DNA of 35,021 nt from Cryomorphaceae bacterium MED-G14 (GCA_002457715.1 NTKN01000007.1:1-35021), one strand, 5' to 3'. Positions 19,605 through 31,673 are shown, counted from the first letter of the stretch. The notes: a model not told the origin generated them from the letters alone. Numbers and translations: made by a program.

Positions 19605-20230
19605 TGAAAGTTTCAGTTTTAAATATTAATGGAAAAGAAACAGGCAGGGAGATAGAACTTTCTAAAAAAGTTTTTGAGATAGAATCAAGTGAAAATGCTG
19701 TTTATTTAGATGTAAAGCAATACCTGGCTAATCAAAGACAGGGTAATGCAAAGACAAAAGAAAGAGCTGAAATTAAAGGTAGTACTCGAAAGATAAAAAA
19801 ACAAAAAGGAACTGGAACTGCTAGAGCAGGAAGTATTAAAAACCCTCTTTTCAGAGGTGGAGGTACAATCTTTGGTCCAAGACCAAGAGATTATGAATTA
19901 AAGGTCAATAAGAGTGTAAAGAAACTTGCAAGAAAGTCTGCATTAACCGATAAATGTAAAACTAAATCAATTTCAGTCGTTGAAAACATTGATTTTAAGA
20001 CACCTAAAACAAAGTCATTCAATGATCTTTTAAAAGCATTTGGTCTTGAGGGTAAAAAAACTTTGTTTGTAATGGACGGTGTCAATAAAAATGTATATTT
20101 GTCCGCCCGAAATTTAAAGAAATCAGAAGTAGTAACTGACTCTGAAATTTCGACGTACAAAATTTTAAATGCTCAGCATTTAGTAATTGAAGAAGATGCA
20201 GTTGAAAAAATACAGTCTAATTTAATATAA
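19604..20230 (+). CDS. rplD: 50S ribosomal protein L4
   Basis: RQGNAKTKERAEIKGSTRKIKKQKGTGTARAGSIKNPLFRGGGTIFGP. Start overlaps the rplC stop (TAATG). Confidence 0.97.
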   Translation: MKVSVLNINGKETGREIELSKKVFEIESSENAVYLDVKQYLANQRQGNAKTKERAEIKGSTRKIKKQKGTGTARAGSIKNPLFRGGGTIFGPRPRDYELKVNKSVKKLARKSALTDKCKTKSISVVENIDFKTPKTKSFNDLLKAFGLEGKKTLFVMDGVNKNVYLSARNLKKSEVVTDSEISTYKILNAQHLVIEEDAVEKIQSNLI

Positions 20231-20233
20231 AAG

Positions 20234-20524
20234 ATGGAGATCATAATTAAACCTATTATAACTGAAAAAGCTACAAATGATAGTGAGCTTAGAAATAGGT
20301 ATACATTTTTGGTCAGAAGAGCTGCTAATAAGGTAGAAATTAAGAACGCAGTTCAAAAGAAATATAATGTGACTGTTGAAAAAGTTAGAACTCAGATCTA
20401 TGGGCCTGAAAGAAAAACAAAGTATACTAAAAGTGGTATACAACGTACTAAGTCTAATATTAAGAAAAAAGCTATTGTTCAACTTGCAGAAGGTTATTCA
20501 ATAGATTTTTATAATAATTTATAA
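20234..20524 (+). CDS. rplW: 50S ribosomal protein L23
   Basis: [11 protein letters not shown]...[31 protein letters not shown]. Confidence 0.96.
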   Translation: MEIIIKPIITEKATNDSELRNRYTFLVRRAANKVEIKNAVQKKYNVTVEKVRTQIYGPERKTKYTKSGIQRTKSNIKKKAIVQLAEGYSIDFYNNL

Positions 20525-20526
20525 TT

Positions 20527-21348
20527 ATGCCAATTAAGAGTTTAAAACCTATAACACCTGGACAAAGAGGAAGAACTGTAAATGGTTTTGATGCTATTAC
20601 AACCGACAAACCTGAAAAAAGTTTATTATTCCCTTTAAAAAAGTCTGGTGGTAGAAACAGCCAAGGCAAGATGACTATGAAGTTTAGAGGTGGTGGGCAT
20701 AAGAAAAAATATAGAATCATTGATTTTAAAAGAGATAGACATGATGAGCCAGCTGAAGTTATTTCAATAGAATATGATCCTAATAGATCTGCTTTTATTG
20801 CTTTGACAAAATTTAATGACGGTGAAAAAAGATATATAATTGCTCAAAATGGATTAAAAGTTGGTAAATCTGTTGTTTCTGGTCAAAAAGTAGATCCCTC
20901 AGTTGGAAATGCAATGCCATTGTCATCAATTCCCTTAGGAACAACCATTTCATGTATTGAAATGACACCTGGTAAAGGCGCAGCATTAGCAAGAAGTGCA
21001 GGATCTTTTGCTCAACTAATGGCAAGAGACGGAAAGTTTGCAACAATAAAGATGCCGTCTGGCGAAACTAGAATGATATTAGTTCGCTGCTTTGCATCTA
21101 TTGGGTCAGTTTCAAATTCAGACCATCAATTAGTTGTTTCTGGAAAAGCTGGAAGAACTAGATGGCTTGGACGTAGACCAAGAACTAGAGCTGTTGTTAT
21201 GAACCCTGTTGATCACCCAATGGGTGGTGGTGAGGGAAGAGCTTCTGGAGGACATCCTAGATCCAAAAATGGTATTCCAGCTAAAGGATTTAGAACAAGG
21301 AATAAAAAGAAGTTCAGTAATAAATTTATAATTGAAAGAAGAAAATAA
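20527..21348 (+). CDS. rplB: 50S ribosomal protein L2
   Basis: [37 protein letters not shown]. Confidence 0.98.
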   Translation: MPIKSLKPITPGQRGRTVNGFDAITTDKPEKSLLFPLKKSGGRNSQGKMTMKFRGGGHKKKYRIIDFKRDRHDEPAEVISIEYDPNRSAFIALTKFNDGEKRYIIAQNGLKVGKSVVSGQKVDPSVGNAMPLSSIPLGTTISCIEMTPGKGAALARSAGSFAQLMARDGKFATIKMPSGETRMILVRCFASIGSVSNSDHQLVVSGKAGRTRWLGRRPRTRAVVMNPVDHPMGGGEGRASGGHPRSKNGIPAKGFRTRNKKKFSNKFIIERRK

Positions 21349-21351
21349 GTT

Positions 21352-21624
21352 ATGCCAAGATCATTAAAAAAAGGACCATATGTTCATAAAAGTTTGCTTA
21401 AAAAAATTGAAGCTAATTTAGATTCAAATAAAAAGGCTGTAATAAAAACTTGGTCAAGATCCTCTATGATAATTCCTGATTTTGTTGGTCAGACAATTGC
21501 TGTTTATAATGGCAGACAGTTTGTTCCAGTCTACATTACAGAAAATATGGTTGGTCATAAACTCGGAGAATTCTCCCCAACAAGATCTTTTAGAGGTCAT
21601 TCTGGTGGTAAAAAAGGTAAATAA
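21352..21624 (+). CDS. rpsS: 30S ribosomal protein S19
   Basis: [36 protein letters not shown]. Confidence 0.98.
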   Translation: MPRSLKKGPYVHKSLLKKIEANLDSNKKAVIKTWSRSSMIIPDFVGQTIAVYNGRQFVPVYITENMVGHKLGEFSPTRSFRGHSGGKKGK

Positions 21625-21626
21625 AT

Positions 21627-22034
21627 ATGGGAGCTAGGAAAAGAAAATCATCTGATGCAGCAAAAGAATTAAGTAAAAACTTAATTTTAGCCAAGCTTAA
21701 TAACTGTCCTACTTCTCCTAGGAAAATGAGACTTGTTGCTGATCAAGTTAGAGGAAAAAAAGTTGATGTTGCACTCTCTATATTGAAATTTAGTCAAAAA
21801 CAGCCATCATTGAAATTAGAAAAACTTCTATTATCGGCTATCAACAATTGGCAACAAAAAAATCCTGATTCTGATATAGAACAAGAAGAATTATATATAA
21901 AAGAAATCAAAGTTGATAGTGGATCAATGTTAAAAAGACTTAGACCAGCTCCTCAAGGCAGAGCTCACAGAATTAGAAAAAGATCAAATCATGTTACTAT
22001 GATTTTAGATAACTTAAATCAAAATATTAGTTAA
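21627..22034 (+). CDS. rplV: 50S ribosomal protein L22
   Basis: [46 protein letters not shown]. Confidence 0.96.
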   Translation: MGARKRKSSDAAKELSKNLILAKLNNCPTSPRKMRLVADQVRGKKVDVALSILKFSQKQPSLKLEKLLLSAINNWQQKNPDSDIEQEELYIKEIKVDSGSMLKRLRPAPQGRAHRIRKRSNHVTMILDNLNQNIS

Positions 22035-22735
22035 TGGGACAAAAAACAAATCCAATTGGTAACAGATTAGGTATAATTAGAGGTTGGGAATCGAACTGGT
22101 ACGGTGGAAAAAAGTTCGGTAATTTAATTGCTGAAGATGATAAGATAAGAAAATACGTATTTACTAGACTTGCTAAAGCAAGTGTTTCTCGTGTTATTAT
22201 TGAAAGAACCCTCAAATTATTGACAATTACCATAACAACTGCTAGACCAGGTATCATTATTGGAAAGGCAGGTCAAGAGGTGGATAAGTTAAAAGAAGAA
22301 CTTAAAAAGTTGTCTGGTAAAGATATTCAGTTAAATATTGTTGAGATTAAAAGACCTGAGCTTGAAGCTCAGCTTGTTGCATCTTCAATTGCTAGACAAA
22401 TTGAAAATAGAATTTCTTACAGAAGAGCGATTAAGATGTCAATAGCAGCTACTATGAGAATGAATGCTGAAGGTATTAAAGTTCAAATCTCCGGAAGATT
22501 AAATGGAGCTGAAATGGCTAGATCTGAAAGTTACAAAGATGGTAGAATTCCATTATCAACATTCAGGGCAGATATTGACTATGCACTAGTTGAAGCTCAT
22601 ACAACTTATGGAAGACTCGGTATTAAAGTTTGGATTATGAAGGGTGAAGTTTACGGTAAAAGAGAATTATCTCCATTGGTAGGCTTAAGTCTTACATCGT
22701 CTAAGAATAAAAACAATAAACAAAGGAGAAGATAA
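22034..22735 (+). CDS. rpsC: 30S ribosomal protein S3
   Basis: [53 protein letters not shown]. Confidence 0.97.
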   Translation: MGQKTNPIGNRLGIIRGWESNWYGGKKFGNLIAEDDKIRKYVFTRLAKASVSRVIIERTLKLLTITITTARPGIIIGKAGQEVDKLKEELKKLSGKDIQLNIVEIKRPELEAQLVASSIARQIENRISYRRAIKMSIAATMRMNAEGIKVQISGRLNGAEMARSESYKDGRIPLSTFRADIDYALVEAHTTYGRLGIKVWIMKGEVYGKRELSPLVGLSLTSSKNKNNKQRRR

Positions 22736-22744
22736 ATTTAGATT

Positions 22745-23167
22745 ATGTTATCACCAAAGAGACAAAAGTTTAGAAAAATGCAAAAAGGGAGAATGAAAGG
22801 CAACTCCCAAAGAGGTCATAGATTATCTAATGGTATGTTTGGAATAAAATCTCTTGAATCTAAGTTTATAACATCAAGACAAATAGAGGCAGCTAGAATC
22901 GCTGCTACAAGATATATGAAAAGAGAAGGTCAACTATGGATTAAAATTTTTCCAGATAAACCAATTACAAAAAAACCACTGGAAGTTAGGATGGGTAAAG
23001 GTAAGGGAGCTCCAGAGTATTTTGTAGCTGTAGTTAAGCCTGGAAGAATAATGTTTGAAGTAGCGGGTGTTAGTCTTGAAATTGCTCAAGAAGCCCTAAG
23101 ATTAGCTGCACAAAAATTGCCATGTAAAACAAAGTTTGTGATTGCTAACGATTATGAATTAGTTTAA
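22745..23167 (+). CDS. rplP: 50S ribosomal protein L16
   Basis: [38 protein letters not shown]. Confidence 0.97.
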   Translation: MLSPKRQKFRKMQKGRMKGNSQRGHRLSNGMFGIKSLESKFITSRQIEAARIAATRYMKREGQLWIKIFPDKPITKKPLEVRMGKGKGAPEYFVAVVKPGRIMFEVAGVSLEIAQEALRLAAQKLPCKTKFVIANDYELV

Positions 23168-23168
23168 T

Positions 23169-23360
23169 ATGAAACAAAAAGAAATAAAAATACTTAGTGA
23201 TGATGAGCTTAATGAGAAATTAAACTCTAGTACTGGTAACTTATATAATATTAAATCTACTCATGCAGTTTCCCCTTTGGAGAATCCTCTAGAAATTAGA
23301 AACCTAAGGAGGAGAATAGCTAGATTAAAAACTGAAATTTCAAAAAGATCTCAAAAGTAA
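23169..23360 (+). CDS. rpmC: 50S ribosomal protein L29
   Basis: 63 aa; [19 protein letters not shown]; position between rplP and rpsQ. Confidence 0.95.
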   Translation: MKQKEIKILSDDELNEKLNSSTGNLYNIKSTHAVSPLENPLEIRNLRRRIARLKTEISKRSQK

Positions 23361-23362
23361 TT

Positions 23363-23620
23363 ATGGAAAAAAGAAACTTAAGAAAAGAAAGAATTGGAAT
23401 TGTTACTAGTAACAAAATGGAAAAGTCTGTAGTTGTTTCTGAAGTTGGTAAGGTAAAACATCCCAAGTATGGAAAATTTGTATTAAAAACAAAAAAATAT
23501 CATGTTCATGACGAGAAAAATGAATGTGGGGAAGGTGATGTCGTTAAAATTATGGAAACCAAACCAATTAGTAAAAATAAGTGTTGGAGATTGGTTCAAA
23601 TTATTGAAAAAGCTAAATAA
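23363..23620 (+). CDS. rpsQ: 30S ribosomal protein S17
   Basis: [35 protein letters not shown]. Confidence 0.96.
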   Translation: MEKRNLRKERIGIVTSNKMEKSVVVSEVGKVKHPKYGKFVLKTKKYHVHDEKNECGEGDVVKIMETKPISKNKCWRLVQIIEKAK

Positions 23621-23989
23621 ATGATACAGCAAGAAAGTAGATTATTAGTTGCGGATAATACAGGTGCTAAGGAAGTTTTAACTATTCGCGTTTTGGGTGG
23701 AACTAAAAGACGTTATGCATCTTTAGGTGACAAGATTGTTGTAAGTGTTAAAAACTCGACACCAAATGGTACTGTAAAAAAGGGACAAGTATCTACCGCG
23801 GTTGTTGTGAGAACATTAAAGGAAGTTAGACGAAAAGACGGTTCATACATTAGGTTTGACGATAATGCTTGTGTTTTGCTAGATGCTGCTGGAGAGATGA
23901 GAGGAACCAGAGTCTTTGGACCTGTTGCTAGGGAATTAAGAGATAAAAATTTTATGAAAATTGTTTCATTAGCACCTGAAGTTTTATAA
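23621..23989 (+). CDS. rplN: 50S ribosomal protein L14
   Basis: [55 protein letters not shown]. Confidence 0.98.
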   Translation: MIQQESRLLVADNTGAKEVLTIRVLGGTKRRYASLGDKIVVSVKNSTPNGTVKKGQVSTAVVVRTLKEVRRKDGSYIRFDDNACVLLDAAGEMRGTRVFGPVARELRDKNFMKIVSLAPEVL

Positions 23990-23991
23990 TT

Positions 23992-24297
23992 ATGAGAATT
24001 AAAGTAGGAGATAACGTAAAAGTTTTGACAGGTGATAACAAAGGTTCATCTGGAAAAATATTAAAAGTTTACAGATTGAAAAATACAGCTCTTGTAGAGG
24101 GTGTTAATTTAGTTAAGAAACACAATAAACCGAATGCTAATAATCCAAAGGGTGGTATTATTGAAAAGGAAGCACCTATTAACCTTTCAAATCTTGCATT
24201 GGTTTCTAAGGACGGAGAGATAACCAAAGTTGGTTACAGGTTTGAGGAAAATGGAAAAAAGGTAAGGTACTCCAAAAAAACTAATGAAATTATTTAA
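23992..24297 (+). CDS. rplX: 50S ribosomal protein L24
   Basis: IKVGDNVKVLTGDNKGSSGKILKV (KOW); GGIIEKEAPINLSNLALV. Confidence 0.96.
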   Translation: MRIKVGDNVKVLTGDNKGSSGKILKVYRLKNTALVEGVNLVKKHNKPNANNPKGGIIEKEAPINLSNLALVSKDGEITKVGYRFEENGKKVRYSKKTNEII

Positions 24298-24300
24298 TTT

Positions 24301-24852
24301 ATGAGTTACGCACCAAGATTAAAAAAAGAATACAAGGATACCATAGCTAAAGCATTGATGCAGAGTCATGGTTTGAAAAATATTATGCAGGTTCCTAAGT
24401 TAGAAAAAATAGTAATTAGTAAAGGCCTTGGTGCTGCAGTTGCTGATAAAAAAGTAGTTGACCACGCAATTGATGAGCTTACTCTAATATCTGGTCAACA
24501 AGCAATACCCACGAAATCAAAAAAAGATATCTCCAATTTCAAATTAAGAAAAGGAATGCCAATAGGTGCAAAAGTAACTTTGAGAGGAGATAGGATGTAT
24601 GAGTTTCTAGATAGACTTATCACTGCTGCTCTTCCAAGAGTAAGAGATTTTCAGGGTATTAAAACATCTGGGTTTGATGGAAGAGGTAATTATAATTTGG
24701 GTATTACTGAACAAATTATTTTCCCTGAAATCAACATAGATAAAATAAATAAAATTTCGGGAATGGATATCACTTTTGTTACCTCAACAGATAATGATAA
24801 TCTTGCAAAAGGTTTGTTAAAAGAATTAGGACTCCCATTTAAAAAAAATTAA
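24301..24852 (+). CDS. rplE: 50S ribosomal protein L5
   Basis: [19 protein letters not shown]-like [27 protein letters not shown]. Confidence 0.97.
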   Translation: MSYAPRLKKEYKDTIAKALMQSHGLKNIMQVPKLEKIVISKGLGAAVADKKVVDHAIDELTLISGQQAIPTKSKKDISNFKLRKGMPIGAKVTLRGDRMYEFLDRLITAALPRVRDFQGIKTSGFDGRGNYNLGITEQIIFPEINIDKINKISGMDITFVTSTDNDNLAKGLLKELGLPFKKN

Positions 24853-24855
24853 ACT

Positions 24856-25125
24856 ATGGCAAAAGAATCAATGAAAGCCCGTGAGGTTAAAAGAGCTAAA
24901 ATGTGTGCTAGGTATGCTGCAAAAAGAAAAGAGCTTAAAGAAGCTGGTGATTATTTAGGATTACAGAAATTACCTAAAAACTCATCTCCTGTGAGATCTC
25001 ACAACAGGTGTAAAATTACTGGTCGTCCGAAAGGTTACATGAGACAATTTGGATTATCAAGAGTAATGTTTAGAGAAATGGCTAATAAAGGTTTAATTCC
25101 AGGTGTAAGAAAAGCAAGTTGGTAA
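24856..25125 (+). CDS. rpsN: 30S ribosomal protein S14 (long, zinc-independent form)
   Basis: [24 protein letters not shown]...[29 protein letters not shown]; 89 aa. Confidence 0.97.
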   Translation: MAKESMKAREVKRAKMCARYAAKRKELKEAGDYLGLQKLPKNSSPVRSHNRCKITGRPKGYMRQFGLSRVMFREMANKGLIPGVRKASW

Positions 25126-25138
25126 ATAAGATAAAATT

Positions 25139-25537
25139 ATGAATACAGATCCAATCGCAGATTTTTTAACAAGATTAAGAAATGCCAATCGTGCAGGTCA
25201 TAAGACTGTTATAATTCCTAAGTCAAAAATGAAAAAAGAAATTACTCAGATTCTCTTTGATCAAGGATTTATTCTTAATTATAAGTTTGATGACGAGGGA
25301 GTTCAAGGCTCAATTAAAATTGCTTTAAAGTATGATAAATTAAGTAAAGAGCCAGTTATAAAAAAATTAGAAAGAGTTAGTAAGCCAGGACTTAGAAAAT
25401 ATACGAATAGTTCCTCCATTCCTAGAGTCTTGAATGGTCTTGGAATTAATATTATTTCTACTTCTAAAGGTTTAATGACTGGAAAAAAAGCATTTAGAGA
25501 AAATTTAGGTGGTGAAATAATTTGTAACGTTTATTAA
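25139..25537 (+). CDS. rpsH: 30S ribosomal protein S8
   Basis: DPIADFLTRLRNANRAGH; STSKGLMTGKKAFRENLGGEIIC. Confidence 0.97.
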   Translation: MNTDPIADFLTRLRNANRAGHKTVIIPKSKMKKEITQILFDQGFILNYKFDDEGVQGSIKIALKYDKLSKEPVIKKLERVSKPGLRKYTNSSSIPRVLNGLGINIISTSKGLMTGKKAFRENLGGEIICNVY

Positions 25538-25539
25538 TT

Positions 25540-26082
25540 ATGTCAAGAATAGGTAACAATCCAATTGTACTTCCAGAAGGTGTTAATGTTGAAATTAACT
25601 CTAATGAGTTAGTTGTTTCAGGTAAGTTAGGCTCTTTATCTCAGGCGTTTGATGGGGTTACTGTGTCTAAAGATGATAATATTATAACTGTTTCAAGAAA
25701 CTCAGAATCTAAGGATCACAAATCTAAACATGGTTTGTACAGATCATTAATTGCAAATATGGTTACAGGCGTTAACGAAGGATTCACAAAAGAGCTTGAA
25801 TTAGTTGGAGTTGGTTACAGAGCATCGAACAGTGGACAAAAACTTGATATTGCATTAGGTTTTTCTCACAATATTGTTATTTACCTAGCTAATGAAATAA
25901 AAGTTGAAACTATTAACGAAAAGGGTAAAAACCCAATAATTAAATTGACTTCTCACGATAAACAATTAGTTGGAATGGTAGCTGCTAAAATTAGATCATT
26001 TAGAAAGCCAGAACCATATAAAGGAAAAGGAGTAAAATTTGTTGGTGAGCAAATAAGAAGGAAAGCTGGTAAATCTGCTTAA
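25540..26082 (+). CDS. rplF: 50S ribosomal protein L6
   Basis: [38 protein letters not shown]. Confidence 0.97.
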   Translation: MSRIGNNPIVLPEGVNVEINSNELVVSGKLGSLSQAFDGVTVSKDDNIITVSRNSESKDHKSKHGLYRSLIANMVTGVNEGFTKELELVGVGYRASNSGQKLDIALGFSHNIVIYLANEIKVETINEKGKNPIIKLTSHDKQLVGMVAAKIRSFRKPEPYKGKGVKFVGEQIRRKAGKSA

Positions 26083-26092
26083 AAAAATTAAG

Positions 26093-26449
26093 ATGAGTAA
26101 CAAAACTACACTTAAAAGAAATAAGATAAAGAAAAGAATTAGAAAAGTTGTTTTTGGTTCTAATGAAAGACCTAGACTATCTGTTTACAGAAGTAATAAG
26201 GAAATTTATGCTCAAATTATAAACGATGTTGATAAAAAAACAATCGTTTCTGCATCATCAAAAGATAAAGAATTAAAAATTGAAACTACTAATAAGATTG
26301 AAATATCCAAAATTGTAGGTAATTCAATTGGACAAAAAGCAATTAAGGCTGGTATAAAATTAGTTTCTTTTGACAGGAACGGTTATTTATACCATGGTAG
26401 AATTAAATCATTAGCTGAAGGTGCTCGTGAGGCAGGACTTAAATTTTAA
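26093..26449 (+). CDS. rplR: 50S ribosomal protein L18
   Basis: [44 protein letters not shown]. Confidence 0.96.
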   Translation: MSNKTTLKRNKIKKRIRKVVFGSNERPRLSVYRSNKEIYAQIINDVDKKTIVSASSKDKELKIETTNKIEISKIVGNSIGQKAIKAGIKLVSFDRNGYLYHGRIKSLAEGAREAGLKF

Positions 26450-26454
26450 AATTT

Positions 26455-26973
26455 ATGAATAAAAAAAATACTGAATTTGTTAAACCAGGTGGTCTTGATC
26501 TTAAGGACAGATTAGTTAGTATTCAAAGAGTTACTAAAGTTACCAAAGGTGGTAGAGCTTTTGGATTTTCAGCTATTGTAGTTGTAGGTGATGAAAATGG
26601 TGTTGTAGGTCATGGATTAGGTAAGGCCAAGGAAGTTTCTATTGCTATTTCTAAAGCAGTTGAAGATGCAAAAAAGAATTTAGTTAGAATTCCTTTATTT
26701 AATTCAACTATTCCACATGAGCAAAAAGGAAAACATGGTGGAGCAAGAGTTTATATTCAACCTGCATCTGAGGGTACTGGAGTTATTGCTGGGGGTGCAG
26801 TAAGAGCAGTTTTAGAGTCAGTAGGAATTCAAGATGTATTATCAAAATCACAAGGATCATCTAATCCTCATAATGTAGTTAAAGCTACATTCAATGCTCT
26901 TTTTCAACTTAGAGATGCAAATAAGGTTGCTCAAGAAAGAGGTATAAGTTTAGAAAAAGTTTTTAACGGATAA
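26455..26973 (+). CDS. rpsE: 30S ribosomal protein S5
   Basis: [44 protein letters not shown]. Confidence 0.97.
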   Translation: MNKKNTEFVKPGGLDLKDRLVSIQRVTKVTKGGRAFGFSAIVVVGDENGVVGHGLGKAKEVSIAISKAVEDAKKNLVRIPLFNSTIPHEQKGKHGGARVYIQPASEGTGVIAGGAVRAVLESVGIQDVLSKSQGSSNPHNVVKATFNALFQLRDANKVAQERGISLEKVFNG

Positions 26974-26975
26974 TT

Positions 26976-27152
26976 ATGAGTACTATAAAGATTAAACAAG
27001 TTAGAAGCAAGATTAAAAGGCCAGTTGATCAGAAAAGAACTCTAGAGGCTCTAGGATTAAGAAAAATTGGTCATACTGTTGAACACAAATTAACTCCCTC
27101 AATTGAAGGAATGATAAAAAAAGTTAGACATTTAATAACTGTAATTAAGTAA
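26976..27152 (+). CDS. rpmD: 50S ribosomal protein L30 (absent from supplied ORF track)
   Basis: Manual translation: MSTIKIKQVRSKIKRPVDQKRTLEALGLRKIGHTVEHKLTPSIEGMIKKVRHLITVIK (58 aa), between rpsE and rplO. Confidence 0.96.
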   Translation: MSTIKIKQVRSKIKRPVDQKRTLEALGLRKIGHTVEHKLTPSIEGMIKKVRHLITVIK

Positions 27153-27153
27153 T

Positions 27154-27609
27154 ATGGAATTATCTAATCTATCACCATCTAAAGGTTCAGTAACTACTAA
27201 GAAAAAAAGACTAGGTAGAGGACAGGGCTCTGGAAAAGGTGGCACAGCAACTAGAGGACATAAAGGTGCTAAATCGAGATCTGGTTATTCCAAAAAGCTT
27301 GGTTTTGAAGGAGGGCAGATGCCTCTTCAAAGAAGAATTCCAAAATTTGGTTTTAAAAATATTAATAGAGTTGAATATCAACCTGTAAATTTGAAAGATT
27401 TACAGTTGTTAGTTGACAATAAAAAAATAATAAAAGGAACTGTAAATATTAATGTTCTAATTGAAAATGGCTTAGTTGGGAAAAATGACCTTGTTAAAAT
27501 TTTAGGATCAGGTGAATTAAAAACTGCTCTTAAAGTTGAAGCACATAAGTTTTCTAAATCAGCTCAAGAACTGATAGAAAAATCTGGTGGTGAAGTTAAA
27601 ATATTATAA
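27154..27609 (+). CDS. rplO: 50S ribosomal protein L15
   Basis: RLGRGQGSGKGGTATRGHKGAKSRSG; FEGGQMPLQRRIPKFGF. Confidence 0.97.
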   Translation: MELSNLSPSKGSVTTKKKRLGRGQGSGKGGTATRGHKGAKSRSGYSKKLGFEGGQMPLQRRIPKFGFKNINRVEYQPVNLKDLQLLVDNKKIIKGTVNINVLIENGLVGKNDLVKILGSGELKTALKVEAHKFSKSAQELIEKSGGEVKIL

Positions 27610-28944
27610 ATGTTGAAATTCATTGAAATAATAAAAAATATTTGGGCTATAGATGAGCTTAAAAATAGAATTTTAATTACTCTGTTTTTTTTAGCTATAT
27701 ATAGGTTAGGTGCACAGGTAGTTCTTCCTGGAGTCGATTATAATATCATTGCAAATGCTAAAATTGCAGGTGATGGTGGTTTATTAGGTTTATTAAATGC
27801 ATTTACTGGTGGTGCCTTTGCAAACGCATCTGTTTTTGCTTTGGGGATAATGCCTTATATTTCTGCCTCTATTGTTGTTCAATTAATGGGTGTAGCTGTT
27901 CCATACTTACAAAAACTTCAAAAAGAGGGTGAAAGTGGTAGAAAAAAAATAACACAGATTACTCGTTGGTTGACAATAGCAATCTGTATTGTACAAGCAC
28001 CTGCATATTTGTTTGGATTAGGTGCACTTGGTGTCCCTGATGCTGCTTTTGTTTTAGGTAAGGGTGTTTCATTTGTTGTACCCTCTGTAATTATTCTAGT
28101 AACCGGTTGTGTTTTTGCTATGTGGTTAGGTGAAAAAATTACTGATCGCGGTATAGGTAATGGAATCTCTCTTTTAATAACTGTTGGAATTATAGCATCA
28201 TTGCCTTTATCATTTGCACAAGAATTTGTGTCGCAAATTTCAGGAAGCGGTGGCTTATTAATGATTGCAATTGAGTTTGTTATTTGGGTAATTGTTATTG
28301 GTTTATGTGTTTTACTTGTCAAAGCAGTGAGGCAAATCCCAGTCCAATATGCAAGAAGGTCAGCTGTTAGTGGTCAAAATAATATGTTCTCGAAAAGACA
28401 GTATATTCCACTAAGACTCAATGCTTCAGGAGTAATGCCTATTATTTTTGCACAAGCAATTATGTTTGCTCCTGCTTATTTAGGTCAACTTATAGGTGGA
28501 GGTTTTGGTCAATGGATGCAGACAGAATTTTCAAATATGTTTGGATTAGCATATAATATTTTATTTGGGCTTTTAATCATTGTATTTACTTATTTTTACA
28601 CTGCCATTACCGTTCCTACAAATAAAATGGCTGATGATCTAAAAAGAAGCGGTGGATTTGTTCCTGGAATTAAGCCTGGTACTGAAACTGCTGATTTCTT
28701 GGACAAAATAATGTCTTTAATCACCTTCCCAGGTTCAATTTTCCTGGCACTAATTTCTGTCCTACCTGCAGTTATTGTAGCTTTGATGCAGATTCAACAG
28801 GGTTGGGCGTTATTTTATGGTGGAACCTCACTTTTAATAATGGTTGGGGTGGCGATAGATACAATTCAGCAGATTAATGCTTACTTATTGAATAGGCATT
28901 ACGATGGTTTAATGAAAACGGGTAAAAATAGAAGACTAGCATAG
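27610..28944 (+). CDS. secY: preprotein translocase subunit SecY
   Basis: RILITLFFLAIYRLGAQVVLPGVD; GIMPYISASIVVQL; multi-TM 444 aa. Confidence 0.97.
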   Translation: MLKFIEIIKNIWAIDELKNRILITLFFLAIYRLGAQVVLPGVDYNIIANAKIAGDGGLLGLLNAFTGGAFANASVFALGIMPYISASIVVQLMGVAVPYLQKLQKEGESGRKKITQITRWLTIAICIVQAPAYLFGLGALGVPDAAFVLGKGVSFVVPSVIILVTGCVFAMWLGEKITDRGIGNGISLLITVGIIASLPLSFAQEFVSQISGSGGLLMIAIEFVIWVIVIGLCVLLVKAVRQIPVQYARRSAVSGQNNMFSKRQYIPLRLNASGVMPIIFAQAIMFAPAYLGQLIGGGFGQWMQTEFSNMFGLAYNILFGLLIIVFTYFYTAITVPTNKMADDLKRSGGFVPGIKPGTETADFLDKIMSLITFPGSIFLALISVLPAVIVALMQIQQGWALFYGGTSLLIMVGVAIDTIQQINAYLLNRHYDGLMKTGKNRRLA

Positions 28945-29160
28945 ATGGCAAAACAATCAGCAATAGAGCAAGATGGAGTTGTAATTGAGGCATTATCAAA
29001 TGCAATGTTTAGAGTTGAATTAGAAAATGGTCATGTAGTAACTGCTCATATTTCAGGAAAAATGAGAATGCACTACATTAAATTACTTCCTGGCGACAAG
29101 GTTAAGCTTGAGATGAGTCCCTACGATCTAACCAAAGCAAGAATAACATTTAGACATTAG
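28945..29160 (+). CDS. infA: translation initiation factor IF-1
   Basis: [71 protein letters not shown]. Confidence 0.98.
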   Translation: MAKQSAIEQDGVVIEALSNAMFRVELENGHVVTAHISGKMRMHYIKLLPGDKVKLEMSPYDLTKARITFRH

Positions 29161-29163
29161 AAT

Positions 29164-29280
29164 ATGAAAGTAAGAGCATCAATAAAAAAAAGAAGTCCCG
29201 AATGTAAAATCGTTCGAAGAAAGGGTAAATTATATGTGATTAATAAAAAAAATCCAAGGTTTAAACAAAGACAAGGTTAA
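29164..29280 (+). CDS. rpmJ: 50S ribosomal protein L36, zinc-ligand-poor (C-minus-like) form (absent from supplied ORF track)
   Basis: Manual translation: [38 protein letters not shown] (38 aa), between infA and rpsM. Confidence 0.96.
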   Translation: MKVRASIKKRSPECKIVRRKGKLYVINKKNPRFKQRQG

Positions 29281-29284
29281 TACT

Positions 29285-29659
29285 ATGGCAAGAATTTCAG
29301 GAATTGATATACCAAAAGAAAAAAGAGGAGTTATTGCTCTTACTTATATATATGGTATTGGTAAAAGCAGAGCTCAAAAAATATTAAAAAAAGCTGAAGT
29401 TAGTGAAGATAAAAAAGTTCATGAATGGTCAGACGATGATACTTCTAAAATTAGGTCAGCTGTTTCAGAACTCACTATTGAAGGAGAATTAAGGGCCGAA
29501 AATCAAATAAATATTAAAAGATTGATGGATATTGGATCTTACAGAGGCATTAGACACAGGCTAGGATTACCTCTCAGAGGTCAAAAAACTAAGAATAATT
29601 CTAGAACTAGGAAAGGAAAAAGAAAAACAGTAGCAAACAAAAAGAAAGTAACTAAATAA
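29285..29659 (+). CDS. rpsM: 30S ribosomal protein S13
   Basis: [50 protein letters not shown]. Confidence 0.97.
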   Translation: MARISGIDIPKEKRGVIALTYIYGIGKSRAQKILKKAEVSEDKKVHEWSDDDTSKIRSAVSELTIEGELRAENQINIKRLMDIGSYRGIRHRLGLPLRGQKTKNNSRTRKGKRKTVANKKKVTK

Positions 29660-29666
29660 TCTAGGT

Positions 29667-30050
29667 ATGGCTAAAGTAGCAAGTAAAAAAAGAAAAGTAG
29701 TTGTTGATTCATTTGGTGAAGTTCATATTAATGCAACATTCAACAATATTATAATTTCTTTTACTAATAGTAAAGGTGAGGTAATATCTTGGTCATCAGC
29801 TGGAAAAATGGGTTTTAGAGGATCTAAGAAAAATACACCATATGCAGCTCAACTTGCTGCAGAAGATGCTGTAAAAGTAGCTCACGAAGCAGGATTAAGA
29901 AAAGTTAAAGTATATGTTAAAGGGCCCGGAAATGGAAGAGAGTCTGCAATCAGAAGTATTCACAATGCAGGAGTAGAAGTAACAGAAATTTTTGATGTTA
30001 CTCCAAACCCACACAACGGTTGTAGGCCTCCTAAAAGGAGAAGGGTATAA
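29667..30050 (+). CDS. rpsK: 30S ribosomal protein S11
   Basis: [46 protein letters not shown]. Confidence 0.98.
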   Translation: MAKVASKKRKVVVDSFGEVHINATFNNIIISFTNSKGEVISWSSAGKMGFRGSKKNTPYAAQLAAEDAVKVAHEAGLRKVKVYVKGPGNGRESAIRSIHNAGVEVTEIFDVTPNPHNGCRPPKRRRV

Positions 30051-30061
30051 ATTAAGAAATT

Positions 30062-30667
30062 ATGGCAAGATATATAGGACCAAAAACAAAAATATCAAGA
30101 AAGTTTGGAGAGTCAATATTCGGACATGATAAGTCATTTGAAAAAAAGAATTATCCACCCGGTCAGCATGGTTTAAACAAAAGAAGACAAAAAAAATCTG
30201 AATATGCGATTCAATTAATGGAAAAACAAAAAGCAAAGTTTTTATATGGTATTTTAGAGAAACAGTTTAGAAATCTTTTTGAAAAAGCAAATAGGAGTAA
30301 AGGAATTACTGGTGAAGTTTTGTTACAATTATGTGAATCTAGGCTAGATAATATTGTCTACAGAATGGGGTTGTCTAAATCCAGGAGTGGAGCGAGGCAA
30401 CTCGTTTCACATGAACATATTGTAGTAAATGGTAAAGTTTGTAATATCCCCTCACGTTTAATTAAACCAGGTGAAATTGTTGGAGTCAGGGAAAAATCTA
30501 AATCACTTTCAGTTATAGAAGAATCAATCGCATTGAATGATTCAGTTTATGAGTGGATTACATGGGATAATAATAAAGTGGAAGGAGTTTTTAATTCTGT
30601 TCCAAATAGAGATCAAATACCAGAAAACATTAAAGAACAATTAATAGTCGAATTATATTCGAAATAA
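30062..30667 (+). CDS. rpsD: 30S ribosomal protein S4
   Basis: [64 protein letters not shown]. Confidence 0.97.
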   Translation: MARYIGPKTKISRKFGESIFGHDKSFEKKNYPPGQHGLNKRRQKKSEYAIQLMEKQKAKFLYGILEKQFRNLFEKANRSKGITGEVLLQLCESRLDNIVYRMGLSKSRSGARQLVSHEHIVVNGKVCNIPSRLIKPGEIVGVREKSKSLSVIEESIALNDSVYEWITWDNNKVEGVFNSVPNRDQIPENIKEQLIVELYSK

Positions 30668-30680
30668 TACAATTATAAAT

Positions 30681-31673
30681 ATGGCAACATTTACATTTCA
30701 AAAACCAGATAAAGTAATAATGATTGACTCAACAGATTTTGAGGGTAAGTTTGAATTCAGACCCTTAGAGCCAGGATACGGATTAACTGTTGGTAACGCA
30801 TTGAGAAGAGTTCTATTAGCTTCTCTTGAGGGATTTGCATTTACATCAGTTAAAATCGATAGCGTTGAGCATGAATTTACATCTCTACCCGGTATTGTTG
30901 AGGATGTTACTGAAATCATTTTAAACTTAAAACAAGTTAGATTAAAGCGTCAAATTGTTTCGGTTGATAACGAAACTGTTTCAGTGTCAATTAATATGCA
31001 GGACCAACTTAAAGCAGGTGATTTACAAAAATTTATCTCAGGTTTTCAAATATTAAATCCTGATCAGGTTATTTGTAATATGGAAAAAAGTGTTAATCTA
31101 AGCTTTGAGTTAAACATTGAAAAAGGTAGAGGTTATGTTTCTGCAGAGGAGAATAAGAAGTTAGGAGCACCAGTTGGTACAATTTTCATGGACTCAGTTT
31201 TTACCCCAATTAATAATGTAAAATACTCAATTGAAGATTATAGAGTTGAACAAAAAACTGACTACGAAAAGCTTGTTTTTGAAATTACAACTGATGGATC
31301 AATTAATCCAAAAGATGCTCTAACAGAAGGAGCAAAAGTTTTAATACATCATTTTATGCTTTTTTCTGATGAGAGAATAACACTTGAAGCTGATGAAATT
31401 GCTGAGACAGAAACATATGATGAAGAATCACTTCATATGAGACAATTATTAAAAACAAGACTTATTGATATGGATCTTTCTGTACGAGCTTTAAATTGTT
31501 TAAAAGCAGCTGAGGTTGATACCCTTGGTGATTTAGTTTCATTTAATAAATCAGACCTTATGAAGTTCAGGAATTTTGGAAAAAAATCTCTTACTGAGCT
31601 TGAAGAGTTAGTTCTAATTAAGGGTTTAAGTTTTGGAATGGATTTATCTAAATATAAACTAGATAAAGATTAA
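30681..31673 (+). CDS. rpoA: DNA-directed RNA polymerase subunit alpha
   Basis: [38 protein letters not shown]-terminal [21 protein letters not shown] alpha-CTD. Confidence 0.98.
   Translation: MATFTFQKPDKVIMIDSTDFEGKFEFRPLEPGYGLTVGNALRRVLLASLEGFAFTSVKIDSVEHEFTSLPGIVEDVTEIILNLKQVRLKRQIVSVDNETVSVSINMQDQLKAGDLQKFISGFQILNPDQVICNMEKSVNLSFELNIEKGRGYVSAEENKKLGAPVGTIFMDSVFTPINNVKYSIEDYRVEQKTDYEKLVFEITTDGSINPKDALTEGAKVLIHHFMLFSDERITLEADEIAETETYDEESLHMRQLLKTRLIDMDLSVRALNCLKAAEVDTLGDLVSFNKSDLMKFRNFGKKSLTELEELVLIKGLSFGMDLSKYKLDKD

Noticed and set aside
27918-28322. 134-aa - strand ORF
   Set aside because: Antisense to secY membrane segments; composition (T/P/I-rich) is the mirror of hydrophobic codons.
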